39,455 nt of DNA from an uncultured Alphaproteobacteria bacterium. Its GTDB lineage: Bacteria > Pseudomonadota > Alphaproteobacteria > HIMB59 > GCA-002718135. A program made the position numbers and the translations under genes. Positions 14,750 to 22,716 of the stretch are shown in pieces (the stretch's first letter is position 1; every line of letters starts with the position of its first letter). The notes under the pieces were generated by a model. That model searched no databases. It worked only from the letters and a program-made list of their open reading frames with translations, and was not told the DNA's origin. Location: NCBI GenBank assembly GCA_902612805.1, contig CACMEY010000009.1, positions 1 through 39,455 on the forward strand. The letters are read 5' to 3'.

Positions 14750-15918
14750 AAATTACTTTCATCTAAAATAATCTTTGATAAATTATTAGGTAAAAAAAAT
14801 GAAGCGATTAAAGATAGTAGAGCAAACAAAGATCCAATTAAAAAAACTATTGAATGAGAATTAATCCAAACAAATCCTAAAAGTACTGGGATAAATACTG
14901 CAGCTATATGATTGATAGTAAATGAAACACCTGCAGTGCTTGCAATATCTTTTGGATCAGCAATTTTTTGAAAATATGTATTAATTGCAATAGCTAATGC
15001 AAAAAACATATGATCAATAATATATAAACCTGCTGCAACATAAGCATTAGTCACGAATGCATAAGATGTAAAAACTATAACGAGTCCAATATATTCAAAT
15101 ATAAGACATTTTTTCTCACCAAATATATTTATTAACTTTCCAATACGTTCTGCAAAAAACCAATTAAAAATATAATTAACTAAAAATAGTAAAGTAACTT
15201 GCGATGCTGAATATCCAAATTTTTCTACCATTAAAAAAGCTGCAAAAACTACAAAAATTTGTCTTCTAGCACCTGATAAAAAAATTAAGATATAGTAAAG
15301 AGAATATTCTTTTTTTAGAATTATTTTTTTATGTTGTTTATTTTTGATTTCAAAAAAAGGAAAGGATATAAAAAGGTGTATGGAAATAAGAATACAAATT
15401 AATCCTGCAATTAAAAATATATACTTATAATCTAAATTAAAGATTTCTAATAAACTCCAAATTATACAATACAAAAATAAAGACGTAATTGAGCTAACAG
15501 CTATTAATTTTCCTAGAACTGGTGGAGCTTCTTCTTTTGAAAGCCATTGTAAACTCAAAGAATTTTTGGCCGTTTCACAATAATGAAAGCCAGTACTCAT
15601 AATAATTGTTGTAAAATATAAACCATAAACAGTTGGTAAGAAACCTGTAATTGCAACACCAAAACCAGTTAAGGCTAAAGAAAAAATAGCAAAATATTGT
15701 TCTTTAAAATAGAACAATAAAAAAATAATAGTAAATGCTAGGAAGCCAGGTATCTCTCTGATACTTTGAAGTATTCCAATTTCAACTCCAGTAAAACTTG
15801 CTCTTTCAACTGAGAAATTATTTAATAAAACCATCCAAGTACTAAAAGCGATAGGCATGGCTATTGATGATAAAATTAGTAAGGTTATTGGATTTTTATT
15901 ATTTAATAAATTTTTCAT
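14731..15918 (-). CDS. MFS transporter
   Basis: A 395-residue major facilitator superfamily carrier with about 11-12 hydrophobic helices and a central hydrophilic break at about residues 190-205 (K-N-K-Q-H-K-K-I-I-L-K-K). A loop 2/3-like element and a basic C-terminus (K-K-V-R-V) are present. The helix three region has G-F-G-V-A-I-T-G-F. No substrate-specific signature was recognised. It is the middle of a transporter-dense zone. The stop lies one base from the convergent yjbQ stop, and the gene starts 55 bases from the next minus-strand gene, so it could share a transcript with 15974. Confidence 0.8.
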   Translation of the reverse strand: MKNLLNNKNPITLLILSSIAMPIAFSTWMVLLNNFSVERASFTGVEIGILQSIREIPGFLAFTIIFLLFYFKEQYFAIFSLALTGFGVAITGFLPTVYGLYFTTIIMSTGFHYCETAKNSLSLQWLSKEEAPPVLGKLIAVSSITSLFLYCIIWSLLEIFNLDYKYIFLIAGLICILISIHLFISFPFFEIKNKQHKKIILKKEYSLYYILIFLSGARRQIFVVFAAFLMVEKFGYSASQVTLLFLVNYIFNWFFAERIGKLINIFGEKKCLIFEYIGLVIVFTSYAFVTNAYVAAGLYIIDHMFFALAIAINTYFQKIADPKDIASTAGVSFTINHIAAVFIPVLLGFVWINSHSIVFLIGSLFALLSLIASFFLPNNLSKIILDESNLKKVRV

Positions 15919-15973
15919 AATAATTTTATGCTATTAAAATATTATCACAAAGTTTTGATTTATAATTATTAAT

Positions 15974-16885
15974 TTAGTGACCTCTATTAAATTGGTCACG
16001 AAATCTTGAATCTTCTTTAATATATGGTCTAACCCCTATTTTTGTTTCTCTAATTATTATATAAATTCCACTTCCAACAATAATTAATGATCCTATAATT
16101 TCATAAATATCTGGAATATCAGCAAAAAATAAATAACCTAAAATTGCTCCAGAAATTAGTTGAGTATATTGAATAGGAGCAAAAACACTAGACTCTAAAA
16201 ATTTTGAGGCGATTGTTAAACAATTACCGCCTATTCCACAAATAATACCGCAAAAAACAAGTATCATTAGATCATTAAAAGATAATGCGATGTGGTTATT
16301 AAAACTAAGTAATCCATTTAAAATAGTTGCAGATAAAAAAGCATAAAAAGTGAACGCTATTGATGATTGATTATTTGAATACTTTCTTACTAAAGTAATA
16401 TTTATCGCCATTAGTAATGCGGAAAAAAATAAACCAAATAGACTTAATGAAAAATGAATAGTGCCAGGTCTACTAACTATTAATACACCAATAAATCCAA
16501 CTGTTACCGCTGACCATCTTCTAATACCAACTTTTTCATCTAAAAAAAAATGGGATAACATTGTTATCATTAATGGAGCACTAAATAATATTGGATAAAT
16601 TTCACTAAATGCATGTTCTCTAAATGAATAAACTACTAAAGCCCCTGAAATTAATCCAAATAATCCTCTAAGAAGTTGTATATGAATAATATCATTTTTT
16701 AGTGAGCTCCATTTGTTTAAAAAATAAAGAGTTAATAATGTTGGTATAAAACTAAAAAGACAAATATAAAAATTTACTTGAAAAACAGAATATTCATTAA
16801 CTAGGTATTTTTTAATTATTGTATCTAATATGACAAATATCGTGTAACCAATAAATCCGATACTAATTCCAGATAAAACATTCAT
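15974..16885 (-). CDS. EamA-family (DMT) transporter
   Basis: A 303-residue ten-helix inner-membrane carrier of the EamA/DMT type. Repeat one ends with D-E-K-V-G-I-R-R-W-S-A-V-T-V-G-F-I-G-V-L, then the R-P-G signature; repeat two ends I-I-G-S-L-I-I-V-G-S-G. The R-R-W-x-A-V-x-x-G-F-x-G-V-x-I-x-x-R-P-G block is nearly the same as in the protein at 20188, indicating the same subfamily. The C-terminal tail is basic and cytosolic (K-E-D-S-R-F-R-D-Q-F-N-R-G-H). It lies downstream of the PhyH oxygenase in the same orientation with a 62-base gap. Substrate and direction are unknown. Confidence 0.85.
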   Translation of the reverse strand: MNVLSGISIGFIGYTIFVILDTIIKKYLVNEYSVFQVNFYICLFSFIPTLLTLYFLNKWSSLKNDIIHIQLLRGLFGLISGALVVYSFREHAFSEIYPILFSAPLMITMLSHFFLDEKVGIRRWSAVTVGFIGVLIVSRPGTIHFSLSLFGLFFSALLMAINITLVRKYSNNQSSIAFTFYAFLSATILNGLLSFNNHIALSFNDLMILVFCGIICGIGGNCLTIASKFLESSVFAPIQYTQLISGAILGYLFFADIPDIYEIIGSLIIVGSGIYIIIRETKIGVRPYIKEDSRFRDQFNRGH

Positions 16886-16947
16886 ATGATTTAATTAAAT
16901 AGAAGTTAATTTTTAGATCTCTTATTGCAGATTCTAATAAATAAATA

Positions 16948-17727
16948 TTAATTTTTTCTTATTGTTTCATTATAATGATTATTTAAAACTAAAAGATGTT
17001 GATAGGCCTCATGATCAAAGTCATCTTTAGCTACTTGATCTGTCTTAAAATTTTTATACTTATCTTCTCCTCTTACACAAATAGCACTATCATTTTTGCT
17101 TTTTAGTTGTTTCATATCAGTAGAAATAAATTGAAAATTTAATCCTATTCTTCTGTCATTACTAGAATTAGGTTGAGATGCGTGTAATGTTAGACCATGA
17201 TGAAAAGAAACTTCACCGGGTTCTAACGGACATGATACTGCTTTATTTATATCAATATCTTTTACAGTTTGACCTCTAGATAAAACATTATTTTTATCTT
17301 CAGTTGAATGATGTTCAAAAAATCCATTTTTATGGGAACCTGGAACCATTTGCATACAACCACTTTGATCATTAGCTTTAGATAAAGCTAACCATGCACT
17401 TACTTGTTTTTCATTATTATCAAAACCCCAATAGGTAAGATCTTGATGCCAACTTACGTGTGTTTTAGTGTTTGGTTCTTTTATTATAAAAGTTGCATTA
17501 TATAATAATATATTTTTACCAATTATTTCTTCGACAAAATCAAGCAATGTTTTATTAGTTGCTATTTCATACACCCATTTCATTATTGTATAAGTTTTCA
17601 CAATATAATGAAGTTTACCTAATTTTTTTTCTGAGTCTTCTAATTTATTTCTAAAAAAATTTGCTTCTTTTGCATTATAAATTTTTAATGGTGAAAAATA
17701 GCCATTTAGATCATAAAAATCTTTCAT
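16948..17727 (-). CDS. Phytanoyl-CoA dioxygenase (PhyH) family oxygenase
   Basis: A 259-residue Fe(II)/2-oxoglutarate oxygenase of the PhyH family. The iron triad is visible: His94 and Asp96 in W-H-Q-D-L-T-Y-W-G, and distal His182 in L-T-L-H-A-S-Q-P-N. It is followed by Arg192/193 for 2-oxoglutarate binding (N-D-R-R-I-G-L-N). I chose the ATG at 17727, which gives the usual start M-K-D-F-Y-D-L-N-G-Y-F. An in-frame TTG at 17787 would add 20 hydrophobic residues not normal for the family and is rejected. Marine relatives hydroxylate diverse small molecules, so no substrate is claimed. It diverges from the HDAC-like gene across about 230 bases that contain an inverted repeat. Confidence 0.87.
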   Translation of the reverse strand: MKDFYDLNGYFSPLKIYNAKEANFFRNKLEDSEKKLGKLHYIVKTYTIMKWVYEIATNKTLLDFVEEIIGKNILLYNATFIIKEPNTKTHVSWHQDLTYWGFDNNEKQVSAWLALSKANDQSGCMQMVPGSHKNGFFEHHSTEDKNNVLSRGQTVKDIDINKAVSCPLEPGEVSFHHGLTLHASQPNSSNDRRIGLNFQFISTDMKQLKSKNDSAICVRGEDKYKNFKTDQVAKDDFDHEAYQHLLVLNNHYNETIRKN

Positions 17728-17758
17728 TCTTAAAATATTATTTAATTTGATTATTAAT

Positions 17759-17830
17759 TCAATAAAAATTGACAATAAAAAAACCAATTAAACAAATAAT
17801 TAATAAATCAAATATTAAAACAAATTCCAT
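17759..17830 (-). CDS. Very short hydrophobic frame, 23 residues (weak candidate)
   Basis: ATG at 17830 opens 23 codons (MEFVLIFDLL...) with an uninterrupted hydrophobic core, ending 31 bases before the PhyH start. It has the single-span form seen in the other tiny frames of this window. It lacks a clear ribosome site and is short enough to occur by chance. Listed because it is the only coding-like content of the 17728-17959 intergenic region. Confidence 0.2.
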   Translation of the reverse strand: MEFVLIFDLLIICLIGFFIVNFY

Positions 17831-17837
17831 ATTGGTT

Positions 17838-17904
17838 GTGACACTAATTCTTTATGGATAGAATACATTTACTCACTAAATATATATTGGTAGATTAGTG
17901 CCAC
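17838..17904. promoter_or_regulatory. Imperfect inverted repeat in the phyH/HDAC divergent region
   Basis: GTGACACTAAT (17838-17848) and ATTAGTGCCAC (17894-17904) are inverted copies with 10 of 11 positions matching, centres 56 bases apart. They bracket an A/T-rich stretch between two divergent genes. This spacing (about five helical turns) suits a pair of operator sites bound by a looping or dimeric regulator. A long-loop RNA hairpin is the alternative. A related GTGGCACTTAT begins at 14214. Confidence 0.35.
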
Positions 17905-17959
17905 ATAATCTATGTACAAATTAATTTAGGCATAAATTGAGTTAAAAAGAGGCAAATTT

Positions 17960-18868
17960 ATGAAAAAAATCAGTTGGGTAACACACGAAGATTATGACAT
18001 TCCTCTGCCTGAAAATCATAAATTTACTGCCAGTAAGTTTTCAGATTTATATAATGAATTAAAAACTTCAGATTTTTATCATCGTGCAAAAATTCTAAGT
18101 CCTCAAAAAGCAAGTGTTGATGAGGTTTCTATATGTCATGATTTAGATTACGTATTAAAAATTAAAAATGGTACTTTATCCGATAAAGAAATAAGAAGAT
18201 TGGGTTTTAAATGGTCAGAAACACTTTCTAATCGTTCCTTTTTAGCAGTTAATGGCACTCTATTAACATGCAAAGAAGCAATTAAGAATGGTATAGCAAA
18301 TCATTTAGCAGGTGGCACACACCATAGTCATAGAGATTTTGGTTCAGGATACTGTGTTTTTAACGATTTGGCTTATGCTTCATTACATTTAATAAGAACC
18401 CATCAACTAAAAAAAATATTAATTTTTGACACCGATGTGCATCAAGGAGATGGTACAGCCTCAATCCTTAAAGATAATGATAAAATTTTTACATGTTCTA
18501 TTCATTGTAAAAATAATTTTCCATTTAGAAAATCAATAAGTGACATGGATGTTGAATTAGATGATAATTTAGAAGATAATGAATATTTAGAAATATTATA
18601 TCAAACTCTTAATAGTTGTATAAAAAATTTTAATCCTGATTTAGTAATTTTTGATACTGGAGTTGATATTCATGAGAATGATAAATTAGGAAATCTAAAA
18701 ATAACAACTGAAGGATTATTAAAAAGAGATATTACAGTGTTAGAATTTTTTAAAAATAAATCAATACCTATTGCGACAGTAATAGGTGGTGGATATTCAA
18801 ATGATAAATTAGAATTAGCTAAGAGACATAGTTTAATTTTTAAAGCTACATCAATGGTTTTTAATTAA
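17960..18868 (+). CDS. Histone-deacetylase-family amidohydrolase
   Basis: A 302-residue zinc deacetylase of the arginase/HDAC fold, as in bacterial AcuC-like and acetylpolyamine amidohydrolases. The catalytic His pair is H121-H122 in A-G-G-T-H-H-S-H. Zinc ligands are Asp159 and His161 (F-D-T-D-V-H-Q-G-D-G-T-A) and Asp236 (D-T-G-V-D-I-H-E-N-D-x-L-G). G-G-G-Y follows at the end. A good ribosome site (AGAGG) lies 7 bases before the ATG. The last 4 bases overlap the convergent small gene. Acetylated small molecules or proteins are both possible substrates. The chain is short for HDACs (often 310-375), with a compact loop between S-I-H-C and the last zinc ligand. Confidence 0.88.
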   Translation: MKKISWVTHEDYDIPLPENHKFTASKFSDLYNELKTSDFYHRAKILSPQKASVDEVSICHDLDYVLKIKNGTLSDKEIRRLGFKWSETLSNRSFLAVNGTLLTCKEAIKNGIANHLAGGTHHSHRDFGSGYCVFNDLAYASLHLIRTHQLKKILIFDTDVHQGDGTASILKDNDKIFTCSIHCKNNFPFRKSISDMDVELDDNLEDNEYLEILYQTLNSCIKNFNPDLVIFDTGVDIHENDKLGNLKITTEGLLKRDITVLEFFKNKSIPIATVIGGGYSNDKLELAKRHSLIFKATSMVFN

Positions 18869-19272
18869 TTACATTTAGTAATATCTACTTGTATAAACTT
18901 GTCATTATAGAGATATTCAAAACAGAAATTTTTAAACGAATTAAAATGATTATTGATAATTTTTAAATTTTTTTTATTGTGATCTAAAAAAATATATTCA
19001 AATATAATTTTTTCAACAATATCCTTAGTAAAAATTGGTATTGTAATTATTTCGCCATCATTAAATATTGATTTTAAATAAAATACATCTGAGTCATTAT
19101 CTACTTTAGAAAATGAATTCTTTTTTATGAGAAAAAGAACATTTTCGTTCCAATCATTCTTTTGAAGATCAAAAAGTATTTTTAAATCATCGAGGTTTAT
19201 TAATTTATTTGAATCTAAGGCGTGAGTATTTAGTGATAAAAAAATAAAACATAAAAAAAGTAATTTTTTCAT
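18865..19272 (-). CDS. Small secreted protein of unknown function
   Basis: I do not recognise this family. The 135-residue product begins with a textbook Sec signal peptide (M-K-K-L-L-F-L-C-F-I-F-L-S-L-N-T-H-A, cleavage near A18-L19). The mature domain of about 117 residues alternates hydrophobic and charged strands. It has two cysteines near the C-terminus (N-F-C-F-E-Y-L and T-K-C-N) that could form a disulfide in the periplasm. No lipobox or membrane anchor is seen. It converges with the HDAC-like gene, overlapping by 4 bases, and diverges from the EamA gene at 19341 across 68 bases. Confidence 0.65.
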   Translation of the reverse strand: MKKLLFLCFIFLSLNTHALDSNKLINLDDLKILFDLQKNDWNENVLFLIKKNSFSKVDNDSDVFYLKSIFNDGEIITIPIFTKDIVEKIIFEYIFLDHNKKNLKIINNHFNSFKNFCFEYLYNDKFIQVDITKCN

Positions 19273-19340
19273 AAAAACAAGTGTGAATTAAAGAACGATA
19301 CTGATAAATATATTAATAATCTATTTATTTTCAAATATTT

Positions 19341-20195
19341 ATGAAAACAAGAAATAAGGGGCTTATACTATCATTTGTAGGGGTTTTAATACTTAGCCCT
19401 GATAGTTTATTTATTAGATTAGTAAATTTAGATGATTTTAGTTTAATATTTTATAGAAGCGCTCTACCAATTATTACGATATTAATTTTTCTCATTTATA
19501 CTTACAAAAGATCTTTTCTTAAATCATTTTATCTAATTGGTGTGCCAGGGATAATCTACGCTATTCTCTATGCTATAACTCATATTTGTTTTGTATATTC
19601 AATTCAAAATACTGCTGTAGCTAATACATTAGTTCTAATTGCATCAGCTCCTATTTTTGCTGCATTATTTTCAGTTTTTATACTTAAAGAAATACCTAGT
19701 CTTTTTACATGGATAGTTATTTTAATTGCTATGCTTGCAATGATAATAATTGGAATAGGAAGCTTTACAACTACAGGATTATATGGAGATATTATGGCTC
19801 TAATTGTAGCAATAGGAATGGGTTTTAGTATGGTTCTTGTTAGATTATTTAAAAATAAAGATTTGGTACCTGCATGTTTATTAGGATGTTTAATATCAGC
19901 TCTTTACGCTCTACCATTTGGAATTAACTTTGATTTAAATAATGATCAAATTTTATTTCTTTTCATAATGTGCTTATTAATACTTCCTATTCCATTTATG
20001 ATTTTAACAATTTCTCCTAAATTTGCTCCAGCACACGAAGTAGCTCTAATATTTTTATTAGAAAGTGTTTTAGGTACTGCTTGGGTTTGGTTTGTTATAA
20101 ATGAAATACCTCCTCTAAATACAATTATAGGAGGAGCCCTACTGCTTGGATCTGTTACAATATTTATATATCAAACAACTAGAAAAACTAATTAG
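19341..20195 (+). CDS. EamA-family (DMT) transporter
   Basis: A 284-residue ten-helix carrier with two EamA repeats. The first helix has the L-S-P-D-S-L-F-I-R-L sequence common to one DMT subgroup. Repeat one includes N-T-A-V-A-N-T-L-V-L-I-A-S-A-P-I-F-A-A-L and L-K-E; repeat two ends with I-G-G-A-L-L-L-G-S-V. It lacks the RPG block of the paralogues at 13226, 15974 and 20188 (M-A-M-I-I-I-G-I-G-S instead), so it belongs to another branch and was not simply duplicated from them. It ends inside a perfect palindrome shared with the convergent transporter gene. Confidence 0.85.
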   Translation: MKTRNKGLILSFVGVLILSPDSLFIRLVNLDDFSLIFYRSALPIITILIFLIYTYKRSFLKSFYLIGVPGIIYAILYAITHICFVYSIQNTAVANTLVLIASAPIFAALFSVFILKEIPSLFTWIVILIAMLAMIIIGIGSFTTTGLYGDIMALIVAIGMGFSMVLVRLFKNKDLVPACLLGCLISALYALPFGINFDLNNDQILFLFIMCLLILPIPFMILTISPKFAPAHEVALIFLLESVLGTAWVWFVINEIPPLNTIIGGALLLGSVTIFIYQTTRKTN

Positions 20196-20200
20196 TTTTT
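20183..20200. terminator. Palindromic bidirectional terminator between two convergent transporter genes
   Basis: AAAAACTAATTAGTTTTT is a perfect 18-base palindrome followed by further T on the plus strand. Both stop codons (TAG ending at 20195 on plus, TAG ending at 20188 on minus) lie inside it. As RNA on either strand it gives a short stem ending in a U-run, the form of a compact shared terminator. The stem has one G/C pair, so it is weak on its own. Confidence 0.5.
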
Positions 20201-21042
20201 TTAATCTCTCTTCTTTCTCTAATAAAAATATAAATACCGCTAAAAACAATTAAAGATAATCCTAAATAAATCCAAATATCAGGCAAATCACCGAAGAAGG
20301 CATATCCAACAAGTATATTTGTGGAGATCTCAAAATAACCCAAAGGAGCTAGTTTAGAAGCTTCTCCAAGTCTTAAAGAAAGAATTATTAAAAAATGTCC
20401 TAAAGTTCCAATTGAAGCTAATGAGGTAAGTAATAATAATTGTCTTAAATCTAAATTTATCCAGTAAAAAGGAACAATAAGAGATATAAAAATACAACCT
20501 ACGATACCTGTAAAAAGCAAAGTAACAACAGCACTATCTGTAAAAGATAATTTTCGAGTATAAATTATGTAAAAAGCGTATGAAATTCCTGCTGCAATAG
20601 CTGAGAAAGATGCGAAATTAATTTCTATAAAACCTGGTCTTATAATGATCATAACACCAAAAAAACCAATCAAAACTGCAGCCCATCGATGAATTCCAAC
20701 TTTTTCTTTTAAATAAAAAATTGATAATATTGTCACTATTATTGGAGAGATAAATGCAAGCGTTAAAGCTTCTGCTAAAGTTATAACTGAAATTGCATAA
20801 AAGAAAAAAACGGTAGATAAAAATAAAAAAAAACTTCTTAATAGCTGTACTGAAATTGTTTTAGGAAAACTAATTTCTTTTTTAAAAAATATAAATGCTA
20901 GTGGAAAACTGACTAAAAGCATAAAAAAATATCTACCCCAAACAACTTGTATGAAATGTATTTCTGAAGATAGAAATTTTGCAATACCATCCATGAAAGG
21001 TAATAACAGCCAACCTGATATATTAAGAATATATGCTAACAT
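20188..21042 (-). CDS. EamA-family (DMT) transporter
   Basis: A 284-residue ten-helix inner-membrane carrier. Repeat one begins with G-W-L-L-L-P-F-M-D-G-I-A-K and ends in K-E-K-V-G-I-H-R-W-A-A-V, then I-I-I-R-P-G. This is the same R-W-x-A-V...RPG signature as at 15974, placing both in the RPG subfamily with 13226. The second repeat ends L-S-L-I-V-F-S-G-I-Y-I-F-I-R-E-R-R. The genes at 15974 and 20188 also share the C-terminal I-x-S/V-G/F-S-G-I-Y-I-x-I-R-E ending, which supports recent common ancestry. It overlaps the convergent transporter by 8 bases and sits 5 bases downstream of the zinc-ribbon gene, likely as one transcript. Confidence 0.85.
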   Translation of the reverse strand: MLAYILNISGWLLLPFMDGIAKFLSSEIHFIQVVWGRYFFMLLVSFPLAFIFFKKEISFPKTISVQLLRSFFLFLSTVFFFYAISVITLAEALTLAFISPIIVTILSIFYLKEKVGIHRWAAVLIGFFGVMIIIRPGFIEINFASFSAIAAGISYAFYIIYTRKLSFTDSAVVTLLFTGIVGCIFISLIVPFYWINLDLRQLLLLTSLASIGTLGHFLIILSLRLGEASKLAPLGYFEISTNILVGYAFFGDLPDIWIYLGLSLIVFSGIYIFIRERREIKKTN

Positions 21043-21047
21043 TAATT

Positions 21048-21449
21048 TTATTTAAAAGATGATGGATCACAAATCTTACAAATTAAATCTCCAATTGATT
21101 TTTTAGGATTATAAGTTTGATAGAAAATATCTTTTGCAGAAATATTATTTTCAGATAAATTTTTTTCTATTTCCCAATAATACCTAAAACATTTTGAACA
21201 TTGTGCAGCATTTTCTTTATGTGATGGTTTATATTTTTCATTCCAAATTTTGGACATTTCATTTTGCTTATCAGGAGAAATATTTTCTGAAATAATTGAT
21301 GGAATATCCATAAAACACTTAGCGCATTGTATTTCAGATGTTACATTTTTATATGGTTCGTCTTTATAGTTTTTTCCTATAGTAGTTTTACCAATATATT
21401 TATCTGAACTACAATTTGGACAAAAAAAATTGATTTTATTGCTAAGCAT
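21048..21449 (-). CDS. Protein with four CxxC motifs (zinc ribbons), function unknown
   Basis: A 133-residue cytosolic protein with four regularly placed CxxC knuckles: F-C-P-N-C (residues 9-13), Q-C-A-K-C (about 42-46), Q-C-S-K-C (about 83-87) and I-C-K-I-C (about 123-127). Each could supply half of a zinc site, so two treble-clef or ribbon domains are likely. The inner pair resemble each other (C-A-K-C-F, C-S-K-C-F), hinting at an internal duplication. No enzyme signature is seen. Nucleic-acid binding or a metal-sensor role is typical of such ribbons, but nothing here proves it. It is directly upstream of the EamA gene at 20188 and divergent from the one at 21510. Confidence 0.6.
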   Translation of the reverse strand: MLSNKINFFCPNCSSDKYIGKTTIGKNYKDEPYKNVTSEIQCAKCFMDIPSIISENISPDKQNEMSKIWNEKYKPSHKENAAQCSKCFRYYWEIEKNLSENNISAKDIFYQTYNPKKSIGDLICKICDPSSFK

Positions 21450-21509
21450 TTTATTCTATGAATAAATTTTCATAACATTTATAAATAAAGAATAGAATTA
21501 TTATTTATA

Positions 21510-22385
21510 ATGAACCTATATCTTTCATATCTATTTATCTTTTTTTGGAGTAGTGCTTTTATAAGTGGTCAATTTATTGTGCAATCAGCAAGCCCTTTTG
21601 CAGCATTATGTTTTAGGTTTTGTATTGTAAGTGCTTTTTTTTTAATTTTTTCTATTATTTTTAGAGAAAGAATAAGAATAAATCGAAATTTAATCTTTCA
21701 AGCTATGATTACTGGAATTCTTTTTCATGGATTTTATTTAGGTGGAGTATTTTTTTCTTATTCTATGGGACTTACTGCAACATTATCTGCGTTAATCGTA
21801 TGCCTTCAACCGATTTTAACAAATATTCTAAGTGGACCTATTTTAAAAGAAAAAGTTACTGTTACACAATGGATAGGAATATTTTTTGGTTTTTTAGGCA
21901 CTATATTAGTTATAGGTTATGATATTGGAACAGAAATCCCAACAATAGGTGTTATTGCTTCTATTGTTGCACTTTTAGGAGCAACTTCAGCTACAATTTG
22001 GCAAAAAAAATTTACTCATGAAATCAGTCTTTCAGTTAACAATTTTTATCAAGCATTAAGTGCTGGAATATTTTTATTTATAATTTCACTTTTTTTTGAA
22101 ATATCATTTATTAATTTTGATACACGTTTTATTTTATCAATTTCTTGGCAAATCATTATGGTATCCTTTGGAGCTTACGCAATTCTAATGTACTTGATAA
22201 AAAATGGAACAGCTTCTAAAACATCAAGTCTCTTCTTTCTAGTACCTCCAACTACAGCTGTAATGGCTTGGTTTGTATTAGGTGAAAAATTATTATTAAT
22301 AGATATTATAGGGTTGTTAATTTGTACTTTTGGTGTTTATATAGCAACTCGAACCAATGTGAGTAAAAATGTATATAATTCTTAA
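21510..22385 (+). CDS. EamA-family (DMT) transporter
   Basis: A 291-residue ten-helix carrier of the EamA/DMT superfamily. The N-terminal F-W-S-S-A-F-I-S-G-Q-F and R-F-C-I-V-S-A-F-F, and the repeat-one end K-E-K-V-T-V-T-Q-W-I-G-I-F-F-G-F-L-G-T, are typical of the YdcZ/RhaT-like EamA group. The C-terminal half has V-P-P-T-T-A-V-M-A-W-F-V-L-G-E, the classic second-repeat signature. It lacks the RPG block, so it belongs to a different branch from 15974 and 20188. It overlaps the DUF3147 gene by 17 bases, implying co-expression. Substrate unknown; some members of this branch export amino acids. Confidence 0.87.
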   Translation: MNLYLSYLFIFFWSSAFISGQFIVQSASPFAALCFRFCIVSAFFLIFSIIFRERIRINRNLIFQAMITGILFHGFYLGGVFFSYSMGLTATLSALIVCLQPILTNILSGPILKEKVTVTQWIGIFFGFLGTILVIGYDIGTEIPTIGVIASIVALLGATSATIWQKKFTHEISLSVNNFYQALSAGIFLFIISLFFEISFINFDTRFILSISWQIIMVSFGAYAILMYLIKNGTASKTSSLFFLVPPTTAVMAWFVLGEKLLLIDIIGLLICTFGVYIATRTNVSKNVYNS

Positions 22386-22716
22386 AACACTAATCAGTGC
22401 AATTATAATTGTTGCTGTTTCAGAAATAGCTAAAAAATATACTTGGACTGCCGCAATTATTGTTTCTTTACCATTGACTTCACTATTGGCATTTGTTTGG
22501 TTGTATTGGGATACAAAAGACTATCAAAAAGTTATAGATCTCTCTTATAGCACAATTGTTATGACTGTACCTTCAATAGTATTTTTTATTGTTTTACCAA
22601 TACTTTTAAAATTTAAACAAAACTTTGTTTTCTCTCTGATAGTTTCAATAATTAGCACTGCAATAGCTTATGCTATTTTTATGTTTATAATTAAAAAATT
22701 GAATTTTAATTTTTAA
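22369..22716 (+). CDS. DUF3147-family membrane protein
   Basis: A 115-residue inner-membrane protein with four hydrophobic helices. It resembles DUF3147: the first helix ends in S-E-I-A-K-K, then T-W-T-A-A-I-I-V-S-L-P-L-T-S-L-L-A-F, then W-L-Y-W-D-T-K-D. The I-A-S/K and L-P-L-x-S motifs are the conserved parts as I recall. The function is unknown. The start overlaps the end of the EamA gene by 17 bases, so it may be a partner or a small accessory membrane factor. It meets the convergent 61-residue gene with an 11-base overlap, where an all-A/T hairpin (22694-22714) may act as terminator. Confidence 0.72.
   Translation: MYIILKTLISAIIIVAVSEIAKKYTWTAAIIVSLPLTSLLAFVWLYWDTKDYQKVIDLSYSTIVMTVPSIVFFIVLPILLKFKQNFVFSLIVSIISTAIAYAIFMFIIKKLNFNF
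22694..22714. terminator. Possible A/T hairpin terminator at a convergent junction
   Basis: AAAAATT (22694-22700) can pair with AATTTTT (22708-22714) around a 7-base loop, running into T-rich sequence. It overlaps the ends of both convergent genes. The stem has no G/C pair, so stability is low and the call rests mainly on position. Confidence 0.25.

Noticed and set aside
16948..17787. Longer PhyH frame starting at 17787 with a hydrophobic N-terminus
   Set aside because: The extra 20 residues depend on a TTG start and are unlike the family; ATG at 17727 gives the usual N-terminus.
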